Shown here: positions 1 to 14,339 of the stretch, in pieces
Layout of the letters: each line of letters opens with the position of its first letter
How positions within the stretch are numbered: the stretch's first letter is position 1
From: Azorinus chamasolen
Taxonomy: Eukaryota > Mollusca > Bivalvia > Cardiida > Solecurtidae
NCBI GenBank assembly: GCA_963576725.1
Contig: OY755252.1
Span: 25,364,655 to 25,428,654 of the forward strand
Direction: 5' to 3'
DNA length: 64,000 nt
Made by a program: the position numbers and the translations under genes
The notes under the pieces: model-generated
The model's database searches: none
Seen by the model: the letters and a program-made list of their open reading frames with translations, nothing else
What the model was told of the DNA's origin: nothing

Positions 1-3000
1 CACAGAGGACAACCATCACAGGTAGTACCATCTGTACAGGGCTATATAGGGTTATACACAGAGGACAACCATCACAGGTAGTGCCATTTGTACAGGGCTA
101 TATAAAGTTATACACAGAGGACAACCATCACAGGTAGTACCATCTGTACAGGGCTATATAGGGTTATACACAGAGGACAACCATCACAGGTAGTTCCATG
201 TGTACAGGGCTATATAGAGTTATACACAGAGGACAACCATCACAGGTAGACCATGTGTACAGGGCTATATAGAGTTCTACACAGAGGACAACCATCACAT
301 GTAGTAGAATCTGTACAGGGCTATATAGGGTTATACACAGAGGACAGCCATCACAGGTAATACCATCTCTACAGGGCTATATATAGTTATACACAGAGGA
401 CAACCATCACAGGTAGTACCTTCTGTACATGACTATATAGAGTTATACACAGAGGACAACCACCACATGTAGTAGAATCTGTTAAGGGCTATATAGGGTT
501 ATACCCAGAGGACAACCATCGCAGGTAGACCATGTGTACAGGGCTATAGACAGAGGACAGCCATCACAGGTGTACAGGGCTATATATGTTTATAACAAGA
601 GAACAACCATCACAGGTAGTACCATTTTTAAAGGCCTTTATACCATATTATATAAAGAGGACAACCATCACAGGTAGTGCCATCTGTACAGGGCTATATA
701 GAGTTATACACAGAGGACAACCATCACAGGTAGTGCCATCTGTACAGGGCTATATAGAGTTATACACAGAGGACAACCATCACAGGTAGTACCATCTGTA
801 CAGTGCTATATAGAGTTATACACAGAGGACAACCATCACAGGAAGTACCATCTGTATCGCAGGTAGATCATGTGTACAGGGCTATAGACAGAGGACAGCC
901 ATCACAGGTGTACAGGGCTATATATGTATATAACAAGAGGACAACTATCACAGGTAGTACCATTTTTAAAGGCCTTTATACCATATTATATAACGAGGAC
1001 AACCATCACAGGTAGTGCCATCTGTATAGGGCTATATAGAGTTATACACAGAGGACAACCATCACAGGTAGTACCATCTGTACAGGGCTATATAGGGTTA
1101 TACACAGAAGACAACCATCACAGGTAGTACCATCTGTACAGGGGTATATAGAGTTATACACAGAAGACAACCATCACAGGTAGTACCATCTGTACAGGGC
1201 TATATAGGGTTATACACAGAGGACAACCATCACAGGTAGTGCCATTTGTACAGGGCTATATAAAGTTATACACAGAGGACAACCATCACAGGTAGTACCA
1301 TCTGTACAGGGCTATATAGAGTTATACACAGAGGACAACCATCACAGGTAGTGTCATGTGTACAGGGCTATATAGAGTTATACACAGAGGACAACCATCA
1401 CAGGTAGACCATGTGTACAGGGCTATATAGAGTTTTACACAGAGGACAACCATCACATGTAGTAGAATCTCTACAGGGCTATATATAGTTATACACAGAG
1501 GACAACCATCACAGGTAGTACCTTCTGTACATGACTATATAGAGTTATACACGGAGGACAACCACCACATGTAGTAGAATCTGTTAAGGGCTATATAGGG
1601 TTATACCCAGAGGACAACCATCGCAGGTAGACCATGTGTACAGGGCTATAGACAGAGGACAGCCATCACAGGTTTACAGGGCTATATATGTTTATAACAA
1701 GAGGACAACCATCACAGGTAGTACCATTTTCAAAGGCCTTTATACCATATTATATATAGAGGACAACCATCACAGGTAGTGCCATCTGTACAGGGCTATA
1801 TAGAGTTATACACAGAGGACAACCATCACAGGTAGTGCCATCTGTACAGGGCTATATAGAGTTATACACAGAGGACAACCATCACAGGTAGTACCAACTG
1901 TACAGTGCTACATAGAGTTATACACAGAGGACAACCATCACAGGTAGTACCATCTGTATCACAGGTAGATCATGTGTACAAACAGAGGCCTACAGAGGAC
2001 AGCCATCACAGGTAATACCATCTCTACAGGGCTATACACAGAGGACAGCCATCACATGTGTACAGGGCTATATATGTTTATAACAAGAGGACAACCATAT
2101 CACAGGTAGTACCATTTTTAAAGGCCTTTATACCATATTATATAAAGAGGACAACCATCACAGGTAGTGCCATCTGTACAGGGCTATATAGAGTTATACC
2201 CAGAGGACAACCATCACAGGTAGTACCATCTGTACAGGACTATATAGAGTTATACACAGCGGAAAACCATCACAGGTAGAACCATCTGTACAGGGCTATA
2301 TAGGGTTATACACAGAGGACAACCATCATAGGTAGTACCATCTGTACAGGGCTATATAGGGTTATACACAGAGGACAACCATCATAGGTAGTACCATCTG
2401 TACAGGGCTATATAGAGTTATACCCAGAGGACAGCCATCACAGGTATTACCATCTGTACAAGGCTCTGTAGTGTTATACCCAGAGGACAACCATCACAGG
2501 TAGAACCACCTGTACAGGGATATATTAGGTTATAAATAGAGGACAACCATCACAGGTAGTACAATGTGTACAGGGCTTAACACGGTTATACCCAGAGGAC
2601 AACCATCACAGGTTTAGCCACCTGTACGGAGCTTTATAAGGTTATAACAAGAGGACAACCATCACAGTTAGTACCATGTGTACTTGGATACATAGGTTTA
2701 TAACAAGAGGACAACCATCACAGGTAGTACTATGTTTACAGGCCTATATACTATTATACAAAGAGGACAACCATCACAGGTAGTACCATCTGTAAGGGTT
2801 ATATCGGTTATACACAGAGGACAACCATCTAATGTAGTACCATCTGTATAGGGCTCAATAGGGTTATACACAGATGATAACCACCACATGTAGTACCATG
2901 TTTACAGGGTTATATAGGGTTATACCCAGAGGACAACCTTCACAGGTAGTACCATGTGTACAAGGCTGTAAAGGGTTATACCAAGAGGAGAACCGTCACA

Positions 3001-4584
3001 GGTAGTATCTTGACTACAGGGCTCTATAAGGTTATACCGAGAAGACAACCATCCCAGGAGGACAACCATCACAGGTAGTACCATGTGTACAGGGCTATAA
3101 AGGGTTATACCCAAGTGACAACCATCACAGGTAGTACCAGGTTTACAGGGCTATATAGGATTATACCCAGTGGGCAACTATCACAGGTAGTACCATGTGT
3201 ACAGGGCTATATAGGTTTATACCCAGAGGACAACCATCACAGGTAGAACCACGCGTACAGGGTTAAATAGATTTATACCCAGACGACAACCATCACAGGT
3301 TGTACCATGTGTACAGGGCCATATAGTGTTATACCCGGACGAAAACCATCACAGGTAGTGCCATGTCTACAGGGTTGTAATGGACTATAAACAGAGGACA
3401 ACCATCACAGGTCGGACCATGTCTACAGGGCTGTATAGGGATATACACAGAGGACAACCATCACAGGTAATGCCATGTGTGCGGGGCTCTATAGGGTTAT
3501 ACCCAGAGGGCAACCATCACAGGTAGTACCATGTGTGCAGGGCTGTATAGGGTTATACCCTGAGGACAACCGTCACAGGATGTATTGTGTGTATAGGACC
3601 CTATAGGGTTATACCCAGAGGACAACCATCACAGGAAGTACCATCTTTACAGGGTTATACACAGAGGACAACCATCACAAGTAGTACCATCTGTACAGGG
3701 CTATATAGGGTTATACACAGAGGACAACCATCACATGTAGTACCATCTGTACAAGGGCTCTATAGGGTTATACACAGGGGACAATCATAGCAGGTAGTAC
3801 CATCTGTACAGGGCTATATAGGGTTACCATCAAAGATTATACCGTGTGTACAGCGCTCTATAGGGGTTTACCCAGAGGACAAACATCACAGGTACATGTA
3901 GTACCGTCTGTACTGGGCTATACACAGAGGACAACCCCACATGTAGTACCATGTGTACAGGGCTATATAGGGTTATACACAGAGTACAACCATCACAGGT
4001 AGTACAATTTGTACAGGGCTCTATAGGGTTATACACAGAGGACAACCACCACAGGTAGTACCATCTGCACAGTGCTCTATCGGGTTATACACAGAGGACA
4101 ACCATCACAGGTAGTACCATGTGTACAGGGCTCTGTTGTGTTATGCCAAGAGGACAACCACCACAAGTAGAACGACCTCTACAGGGATATATAACAGGGA
4201 TTTATAAGGTTATAAAAAGAGGACAACCACCATAGATAGTAACATGTGTACAGGGCTATATAGAGTTACACCTGGGCGACAATCATCACAGGTAGTACCA
4301 TGTGTACAGGGCTATATAGGGTTATACCAAGAGGACAACCATCACATTTAGTACCATGTGTACAGGGCTCTGTAGTGTTATACCCAGAGGACAACCATCA
4401 CACGTAGAACCACACGTTCGGGGCTATATAAGGTTATAACAAAAGGACAACCAACACAGGTAGTTGAATATGTACAGGGCTAAATAGGTGTTTACCCAGA
4501 CGACAACCATCACAGGTAGTGTCATGTGTACAGGGCTATATAGCGTTACACCAATAGGAAAACCATCACAGGTAGTACCACGTG
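1..4584 (+). repeat. 56-bp minisatellite array, left arm
   Basis: About 80 tandem copies of a 56-bp unit whose landmarks are GAGGACAACCATCACAGG, GTACCATCTGTACAGGGC and TATATAGGGTTATACACA. The array runs off the left edge of the window. It has higher-order structure: a block near 250-560 recurs near 1,400-1,670 with a lag of 1,102-1,158 bp, a difference of one unit. Units nearer 4.5 kb are more diverged. Short open frames here follow the repeat and are not genes, since 56 is not a multiple of 3. The same unit returns inverted from 7,568. Confidence 0.95.
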
Positions 4585-7567
4585 TATGAATTTTGAAGTG
4601 TGAAGTTTAAAGTGTGAAGTGTTAAGTTTGAAATGTGAAGTTTGTAGTGTGAAGTTTGAAGTTTGCAGAATGAATTTGTAAGTGTGAGGTTTAAAGTTAG
4701 AAGTGTTAGGTTTGTAGTGTGAAGTTTGAATTTTGTAGTGTGAAGTGTGAAGTTTTAAGTTTGAAGAATACATTTTGAAGTGTTATTTTTCAAGTGTAGA
4801 TTATGAAGTTTAAAGTGTTAAGTTTGAAGTGTGAATTTTAAAGTGAGAAGTTTTAAGTTTGAAAAATGAAGTTTCAAGTGTGAACTAAGTTGTTTAAAGT
4901 GTTCATTTTGAAGTGTGAAGTTTGAAGTGTGATGTGTTAAGTTTGAAAGTTTAAAGTGTGAAGTGTCCATTATGAAGTGTGAAGTTTCAAGTGTTAAGTT
5001 TGAAATGTGAAGTTTGTCGTGTGAAGTCTGAAGTTAAAAGTATAAACTTTTAATTTAGAAGAATGATGTTTGAAGTGTGAAGTTTGAAGTGTGAAGTATG
5101 AAGTTTTTCGTAGTGTGAAGTTTGAAGTGTATATTTTGTAGTGTGAAGTTTGAAGTTAAAAGTTTTAAGCTTTTAGTTTGCAGAATGAATTTTGAAATGC
5201 GTGGTTTAAAGTGTGAAGTTTGAAGTTTTAAGTTTGAAGTGTGAAATTTAAAGCGTAAAGTATGAAGTTTAAAGTGTTATTTTTTATGTGTAAAGTGGTG
5301 AAATTAATAGCGTGAGGTTTGAAGTGTTAAGTTGAAGTGTAAAGTGGTAAGTTTGTAGTGTGAAGTTTGAAGTGTAAATTTTGTAGTGTGAATTTTGAAG
5401 TTAAAAGTGTGAAGCTTTAAGTTTGCAGAATGAATTTTGAAGTGTGAGGTTTAAAGTGTGAAGTTTGACGTTTGACGTTTTATGTTTTATGTGTAAAGTG
5501 TGGAATTAATAGTGTGAAGTATGAAGCGTAAAGTGTGAAGTTTGTAGTGTGAAGTGTAAAGTTAAAAGTGTGAAGTTTCAAGTGTGAAGTATGAAGTGTT
5601 AAGTGTGAAGTTTCATGTGTGAAATTTCAAGTGAAAAATTTCCAGTGTGAAGTGTTAAGCTTGTAGTGTGAAGTTTGAAGTGTTAATTGTGTAATGTAAA
5701 GTTTGAAGTTAAAAGTTTGAAGTTTTAATTGTTAATTTGAAGTGTGAAGTATGACATTTCAAGTGTTAAGTTTGAAGTGTAGAGTTTAAAGTGTGAAGTT
5801 CGAAGTGTATATTTTGAAGTTTGAAGTTTGTATTATGAAGTGAAAGTTAAAAATGTGAAGGTGCAAGTGTGAAGTCTGAAGTTTCAAGTGTTAAGTGTGA
5901 AGTGTTAAGTTTGTAGTGTGAAGTTTGAAGTGTGAATTTTGTAGTGTAAAGTTTGAAGTTAAAAGTGTGAAGTTTGAATTGTTAAGTTGAAGTGTGAAGT
6001 ATGAAGATTTAAGTTTTTAGTTTGAAGTGTGAAGTTTCAAGTGTGAAGTTTCAAGTGTGAAATTGCAAGTGCGAGGTTTCCAGTGTGAAGTATGAAGTTT
6101 CAAGTGTTAATTTTGAAGTGTGAAGTTTGAAGTGTTAAGTTGAAAGTGTGAAGTTTCAAGTGTGAAATTTTAAGTGTGAAGTTTCAAGTGTGAAGTTTTA
6201 AGTTAGCAGAATGAATTTTGAAGTGTAAGGTGTGAAGTGTGAAGTTTGAAGAGTGAAGCTTCAGGTGTGAAGTATGAAGTTTAAAGTGTTAAGTTCAAAG
6301 TGTGAAATTTTAAGTGTGAAGTTTAAAGTGTGAAGTGTTAAGTTTGAAGAGTGAAGTTTGATGTGTGAAGTATGAAGTAACAAGTGTGAAGTTTGAAGTG
6401 TGATGTGTTAAGTTTGAAAGTTTAAAGTGTGAAGTGTCCATTATGAAGTGTGAAGTTTCAAGTTCGAAGTGTATATTTTGAAGTTTGAAGTTTGTATTAT
6501 GAAGTGAAAGTTAAAAATGTGAAGTTTCAAGTGTTAAGTGTGAAGTGTTAAGTTTGTAGTGTGAAGTTTGAAGTGTGAATTTTGTAGTGTAAAGTTTGAA
6601 GTTAAAAGTGTGAAGTTTGAATTGTTAAGTTGAAGTGTGAAGTATGAAGATTTAAGTGTGAAGTTTCAAGTGTGAAATTCAAGTGTGAAGTTTCAAGTGT
6701 GAAATGTTAAGTTCGTAGTATGAGGCTTGAATTGTGAATTTTGTAGTGTGAAGTTTTAAGTTCGCAGAATACATTCTGAAGCGTGAAGTTTAAAGTGTTA
6801 AGTTTCAAGTGTGAAGTTTCAAGTGTGAAGTTTCAATTGTGAATTATGAAGTTTAAAGTGTTAAGTTTGAAGTGTGAAATTTAAAGTGAGAAGTTTTAAG
6901 CTTGAAATATGAAGTTTCAAGTGTGAACTATAAAGTTTAAAGTGTTAATTTTGAAGTGTTAATTTTGAAGTGTGAAGTTAATAGTGTGGAGTTAAGTTGA
7001 AGTGTTAAATATGAAGTTTCAGATGTTAAGTTTGAATTGTAAAGTTTAAAGTGTGAAGTTTGTAGTATGAAGTCTAAAGTTCAAAGTGTAAACTTTAAGT
7101 TTGAAGACTGAAGCAATAGTGTGAAGTTTGAAGTTTTAAGTGTCAAGTATGAAGTTTCAAGTGTTTAGTTTGAAGTGTGAAGTTTGAAGTGTGAAGTTTC
7201 AAGTGTGAAGTTTCAAGTGTGAAGTTTCAAGTGTGATGTATGAAGTTTCAAGTGTTAATTTTGAAGTGTTAAGTTTGAAGTGTAAAGTTGAAAGTGTGAA
7301 GTTTCAAGTGTGAAATTTTAAGTGTGACGTTTCAAGTGTGAAGTTTTCAGTTAGCAGAATGAATTTTGAAGTGTAAGGTGTGAAGTGTGAAGTTTGAAGT
7401 GTGAAGCTTCAGATGTGAAGTATGAAGTTTAAAGTGTTAAATTCAAAGTGTGAAATTTTAAGTGTGAAGTTTAAAGTGTGAAGTGTTAAGTTTGAAGAGT
7501 GAAGTTTGATGTGTGAAGTATGAAGTAACAAGTGTGAAGTGTGAAGTTTGAGGAATGAAATTTGAAT
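4585..7567 (+). repeat. C-poor GTGAAGTTTGAAG minisatellite
   Basis: About 3 kb of degenerate short units (roughly 9-10 bp: TGTGAAGTT, TGAAGTTTG, TTCAAGTG). The + strand is very poor in C, so the strands are strongly asymmetric. Longer duplications sit on top: a segment near 6,201 recurs at 7,349 (lag 1,148 bp) and one near 5,801 recurs near 6,465 (lag about 664 bp). It separates the two inverted arms of the 56-bp array. No coding potential is seen. Confidence 0.93.
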
Positions 7568-8870
7568 GTGATGGTTGTCCTCTGGATATATCCCTATACA
7601 GCCGTGTACACATGGTACTACTTGTGATGGTTGTCCTCTGGGTATAACCCTTGATAACCATGTAGACATGGTATTACCTCTGGTGGTTGTCCGCTTGGTA
7701 GAACCCTATATAGCCTTGTACACATGGTACTACCTGTGACGGTGGGCCTCTGGGTATTATCCTATATATCCATGTACACATGGTACTACCTGTGATGGTT
7801 GTCCTCTAAGTATAATCCTATATAGCCCTGTACACATGGTACTACCTCTGATGGTTGTCCTTATATAGCCTAGTTCACATGGTACTACCTGGGATGGTTG
7901 TCCTATTGTTGTAACCCTTTAGAGACCTGTACAAATGGTACTAGCTGTTATGGATGTCCTCTGGGTTTACCCGTAAAATTGCCATGTACACATGTTATTA
8001 CCTATGATGGTTGTCCTAAGGGTATAATCCTATATTGCCCTGTAGACTTTGTACTACCTGTGATGGTTGTCCTTATGATAGAACCCTATATAGCCCTGTA
8101 CACATGGTACTACCAGTGATTGTTGTCATATTGGTATAATCGTATAGAGCCCTGTAAATATGGTACTACCTGTGATGGTTGTCCTCTTGGTATAACCCAA
8201 TAGAGCCCTGTACACATGCTAATACCTATGCTTATGTCCTCTGGGTATAATCCTATAAAGCCCTGTACACATGGTACTACCTGTGATGGTTGTCCTCCCT
8301 GTACACATGGTACTACCTGTGATGGTTGTCCTCTGGGTATAACCCAATAGAGCACTGTACACATGGTACTACATATGACGGCTGTCCCCTGGGTATAACC
8401 CTATAGAGCCTTGTACACTACCTATGACGATTGTCCTCTGGGTATAACCCTATAGAGCCCTGTACACATGGTACTACCTGTGATGGTTGTCCTATTGGTA
8501 TAATCGTATAGAGCCCTGTACACATGCTACTACCTATGATGGTTGTCCTCTGGGTATACTCCTATAAAGCCCTGTACACATGGTACTACCTGTGATGGTT
8601 GTCCTCTGGGTATAACCCAATAGAGCACTGTACACATGGTACTACATATGACGGTTGCCCCCTGGGTATAACCCTATAGAGCCCTGTACACTACCTGGGA
8701 TGGTTGTCCTCTGGGTATAACCCTATAGAGCCCTGCACACATGGTACTACCTGTGATGGTTGTCCTCTGGGTATAATCCTATAAAGCCCAGTAAACATGA
8801 TACGACCTGTGATGGTTGTCCTCTTGTTATAACCTTATATAGCCGTATACACATGGTACTACCTGTGATG

Positions 8871-10446
8871 GTTTTTCTCTGGGTATAATCCTATAGAGCC
8901 CTGTACACATTGTACTACCGGTGATGGTTCTCCTATTGGTATAATCCTATAGAGCCCTGTAAATATGGTACTATCTATGATGGTTATCCTCTGGGTATAA
9001 CCCTATAGAGCCCTGTACACATGGTACTACCTTTGACGGTTGTCCTCTGGGTATAACCCTATGTAGGCTTGTTCACATTGTCCTCTCTTGTTATAACCCT
9101 ATATAGCCATGTACACATGGTACTACCTGTGTTGGTTGTCCTCTGGTATAACCCTTTAGAGCCCTGAACACATGATACTACCTGTGATAATTTTCCTCTG
9201 GGTATAACCCTATACAGCCCTGTACACATGGTACTACTTGTAATGGTTGTCCTCTGGGTATAACCCTTAATAGCCCTACCTTCTACATGTTGTCTTCTTG
9301 TTATAACCCTATATAGCCCTGTACACATGGTACTACCTGTGTTGGTTTTCCTCTGGTATAACCCTTTAGAGCCCTGAACACATGGTACTACCTGTGATGG
9401 TTTTTCTCTGGGTATAATCCTATAGAGCCCTGTACACATTGTACTACCTGTGATGGTTCTCCTATTGGTATAATCCTATAGAGCCCTGTAAATATGGTAC
9501 TATCTATGATGGTTATTCTCTGGGTATAACCCTATAGAGCCCTGTACACATGGTACTACCTTTGACGGTTGTCCTCTGGGTATAACCCTATGTAGGCTTG
9601 TTCACATTGTCCTCTCTTGTTATAACCCTATATAGCCGTGTACACATGGTACTACCTGTGTTGGTTGTCCTCTGGTATAACCCTTTAGAGCCCTGAACAC
9701 ATGATACTACCTGTGATAATTTTCCTCTGGGTATAACCCTATACAGCCCTGTACACATGGTACTACTTGTAATGGTTGTCCTCTGGGTATAACCCTTAAT
9801 AGCCCTACCTTCTACATGTTGTCTTCTTGTTATAACCCTATATAGCCCTGTACACATGGTACTACCTGTGTTGGTTTTCCTCTGGTATAACCCTTTAGAG
9901 CCCTGAACACATGGTACTACCTGTGATGGTTTTTCTCTGGGTATAATCCTATAGAGCCCTGTACACATTGTACTACCTGTGATGGTTCTCCTATTGGTAT
10001 AATCCTATAGAGCCCTGTAAATATGGTACTATCTATGATGGTTATTCTCTGGGTATAACCCTATAGAGCCCTGTACACATGGTACTACCTTTGACGGTTG
10101 TCCTCTGGGTATAACCCTATGTAGGCTTGTTCACATTGTCCTCTCTTGTTATAACCCTATATAGCCGTGTACACATGGTACTACCTGTGTTGGTTGTCCT
10201 CTGGTATAACCCTTTAGAGCCCTGAACACATGATACTACCTGTGATAATTTTCCTCTGGGTATAACCCTATACAGCCCTGTACACATGGTACTACTTGTA
10301 ATGGTTGTCCTCTGGGTATAACCCTTAATAGCCCTACCTTCTACATGTTGTCTTCTTGTTATAACCCTATATAGCCCTGTACACATGGTACTACCTGTGT
10401 TGGTTTTCCTCTGGTATAACCCTTTAGAGCCCTGAACACATGGTAC
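8871..10446 (-). repeat. 529-bp higher-order repeat, three copies
   Basis: Inside the inverted array a block recurs with exact 529-bp spacing; the marker GTTTTTCTCTGGGTATAATCC starts at 8,871, 9,400 and 9,929. 529 is not a multiple of 56, so each block includes a partial unit, with the odd stretch CCTACCTTCTACATGTTG. The last two copies look almost identical, which implies recent amplification. Confidence 0.9.
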
Positions 10447-13400
10447 TACCTCTGATGGTTGTCCTCTGGGTAGAACCCTATATAGCCCTGTACACATGGT
10501 ACTACCTGTGGTGGTTCTCCTATTGGTATAATTGTACAGAGCCATGTAAATATTGCACTACTTGTGACGGTTGTCCTCTTGATATTATCCTATATAGCCA
10601 TGTATACATGATACTACCTGTGATGGTTGTCCTCTTATTATAACCTTTTATAGTCATGTACACATGGTACTAACTGTGATGGTCTTCCTCTGGGTATAAC
10701 CCTATAGAGGCCTGTATACATGGTGCTACACGTGATTGGTATCCTTTGGGTATAACCCTATAGAGCCCTCTACACATTGTACGACTTGTGATAACTGTCC
10801 TCTGGGTATAACCCTATAGAGCCCTGTTCACATGGTACTACCTCTGATTGTTGTCCTCTAGGTATAACACTATATAGCCCTGCTCACATGGTACTACCTG
10901 TAATGGTTGTCCTATTGGTATAATCATATAGAGCACTGTACACATGGTACGACCTGTGATGGTTGTACTCTTGTTATAACCCTATATAGCATTGTACACA
11001 TGGTACTACCTGTGATGGTTGTCCTCCTGTTATAACCCTACATAGTACTGTACACTTGGTACTACCTGTAATGATTGTCCTCTGGGTATAACCCTTTACA
11101 ACCCTGTACACATGGAACGACCTCTGATGGTTGTCCTCTGGGTGTGACCCTATACAGTCCTGTACACATGGTACTACCTCTGATGGTTGACCTTTGGGCA
11201 GAACCCTATATAGCCCTGTTCACATGGTACTACCTGTGCTGGTTGTCCTATTGCTTTAATCGTATAGAGCCCTGTAAATATGGTACTACCTGTGATGGTT
11301 GTCATCTGGGTATAACCCTATAGAGCCCTGTACACATGGTACTACCTGTGACGGTTGTCCTCTATGTATAACCCTATAGAGCCCTGTACACATGATACTA
11401 CTGGAGATGGATCTCCTTTGGGTATAATCCTATAGAGCCCTCTACACATGGTACCACCTGTGATGGGTGCCCACTGGTATAACCCTTTAGAGCCCTGTAC
11501 ACGTGGTACTTCATGTGATTGATGTCCTCTGGGTATAACCTATTTAGCCCTGTAAACATGGTACTACCTGTAATGGTTGTCTATTGGCATAACTGTATAG
11601 AGCCCTGTACACATGGTTCGACCTGTGATGGTATTCCTTTGGGTATAACCCTATAGAGCCCTGTACATATGGTACTACCGGTGATGGTTGTCCTCTGGGT
11701 ATAATCCTATAAAGCCCTGTACACATGTTACGACCTGTGATGGTTGTCCTTTTGTTATAACTTTATATAGCCTTGTACACTACTTGTGATGGTTGTCCTC
11801 TTGTTATAACCCTATATAGCCTTGTACACATGGTACTACCTGTGATGGTTGTCCTCTTGTTATAACTCTATATAGCCTTGTACACACGGTACTACCTGTG
11901 ATGGTTGTCCTCTTGTTATAACTCTATATAGCCTTGTACACACGGTACTACCTGTGATGGTTGTCCTCTTGTTATAACCCTATATAGCCTTGTACACATT
12001 GTACTACCTGTGATGGTTGTCCTCTTGTTATAACTCTATATAGCCTTGTACACACGGTACTACCTGTGATGGTTGTCCTCTTGTTATAACTCTATATAGC
12101 CTTGTACACATGGTACTACCTGTGATGGTTGTCCTCTTGTTATAACTCTATATAGCCTTGTACACATGGTACTACCTATGATGGTTGTCCTCTTGTTATA
12201 ACTCTATATAGCCTTGTACACATGGTACTACCTGTGATGGTTGTCCTCTTGTTATAACTTTATATAGCCTTGTACACTACCTGTGATGGTTGTCCTCTTG
12301 TTATAACCCTATATAGCCTTGTACACATGGTACTACCTGTGATGGTTGTCCTCTTGTTATAACTCTATATAGCCTTGTACACATGGTACTACCTGTGATG
12401 GTTGTCCTCTTGTTATAACTCCATATAGCCTTGTACACATGGTACTACCAATGATGGTTGTCATCTGTTATAACTCTATATAGCCTTGTACACATGGTAC
12501 TACCTGTGATGGTTGTCCTCTTGTTATAACTTTATATAGCCTTGTACACTACCTGTGATGGTTGTCCTCTTGTTAAAACCCTATATAGCATTTTACACAT
12601 GGTACTACCTGTGATGGTTGTCCTCTTGTTATAACTTTATATAGCCTTGTACACATGGCACTACCTGTGATGGTTGTCCTCTTGTTATAACTCTATATAG
12701 CCTTGTACACATGGTACTACCTGTGATGGTTGTCCTCTTGTTATAACTCTATATAGCCTTGCACACATGGTACTACCTGTGATGGTTGTCCTCTTGTTAT
12801 AACTCTATATAGCCTTGTACACATGGTACTACCTGTGATGGTTGTCCTCTTGTTATAACTCTATATAGCCTTGTACACATGGTACTACCTGAGATGGTTG
12901 TCCTCTTGTTATAACTCTATATAGCCTTGTACACATGGTACTACCTGTGATGGTTGTCCTCTTGTTATAACTCTATATAGCCTTGTACACATGGTACTAC
13001 CTGTGGTGGTTGTCCTCTTGTTATAACTCTATATAGCCTTGTACACATGGTACTACCTGTGATGGTTGTCCTCTTGTTACAACTCTATATAGCCTTGTAC
13101 ACATGGTACTACCTATGATGGTTGTCCTCTTGTTATAACTCTATATAGCATTGTACACATGGTACTACCTGTGATGGTTGTCCTCTTGTTATAACTTTAT
13201 ATAGCCTTGTACACTACCTGTGATGGTTGTCCTCTTGTTATAACCCTATATAGCCTTGTACACATGGTACTACCTGTGATTGTTGTCCTCTTGTTATAAC
13301 TCTATATAGCCTTGTACACATGGTACTACCTGTGATGGTTGTCCTCTTGTTATAACTGTATATAGCCTTGTACACATGGTACTACCTGTGATGGTTGTCC

Positions 13401-14339
13401 TCTTGTTATAACTCTATATAGCCTTGCACACATGGTACTACCTGTGATGGTTGTCCTCTTGTTATAACTCTATATAGTATTGTACACATGGTACTACCTG
13501 TGATGGTTGTCATATTGTTATAACTTTATATAGCCTTGTACACATGGCACGACCTGTGATGGTTGTCCTCTTGTTATAAATTTATATAGCCTTGTACACA
13601 TGGTACGACCTGTGATGGTTGTCCTATTGTTATAACTTTATATAGCCTTGTACACATGGTACTACCTGTGATGGTTGTCCTCTTGTTATAACTTTATATA
13701 GACTTGTACACATGGTACTACCTGTGATGGTTGTCCTCTTGTTATAACTCTATATAGCCCTTAACACATGGTACTACCTGTGATGGTTGTCCTATTGTTA
13801 TAACTTTATATAGCCTTGTACACATGGTACTACCTGTGATGGTTGTCCTCTGTGTATAACCCTATGTAGCCTTGTATACGGTGTCCTATTTTTATAACTT
13901 TATATAGCCTTGTACACATGGTACGACCTGTGATGGTTGTCCTCTTGTTATAACTTTATATAGACTTGTACACATGGCACGACCTGTGATGGTTGTCCTC
14001 TTGTTATAACTCTATATAGCCTTGTACACATGGTACTACCTGTGATGGTACGTTGTCCTCTTGTTATAACTTTATATAGCCTTGTACACATGGTACTACC
14101 TGTGATGGTTGTCCTCTTGTTATAACTTTATATAGCCTTGTACACATGGTACTACCTGTGATGGTTGTCCTCTTGTTATAACTCTATATAGCCTTGTACA
14201 CATGGTACTACCTGTGATGGTTGTCCTCTCGTTATAACTCTATATAGTCTTGTACACATGGTACTACCTGTGATGGTTGTCCTCTTGTTATAACTCTATA
14301 TTGCCTTGTACACATGGTACTACCTGTGATGGTTGTCCT

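Noticed and set aside
586..11726. Many open frames of 60-140 codons with repeated LYRVIHRGQPSQVVP-like segments
   Set aside because: They are translations of the 56-bp satellite in rotating frames; the unit is not a multiple of three and no gene signals exist.
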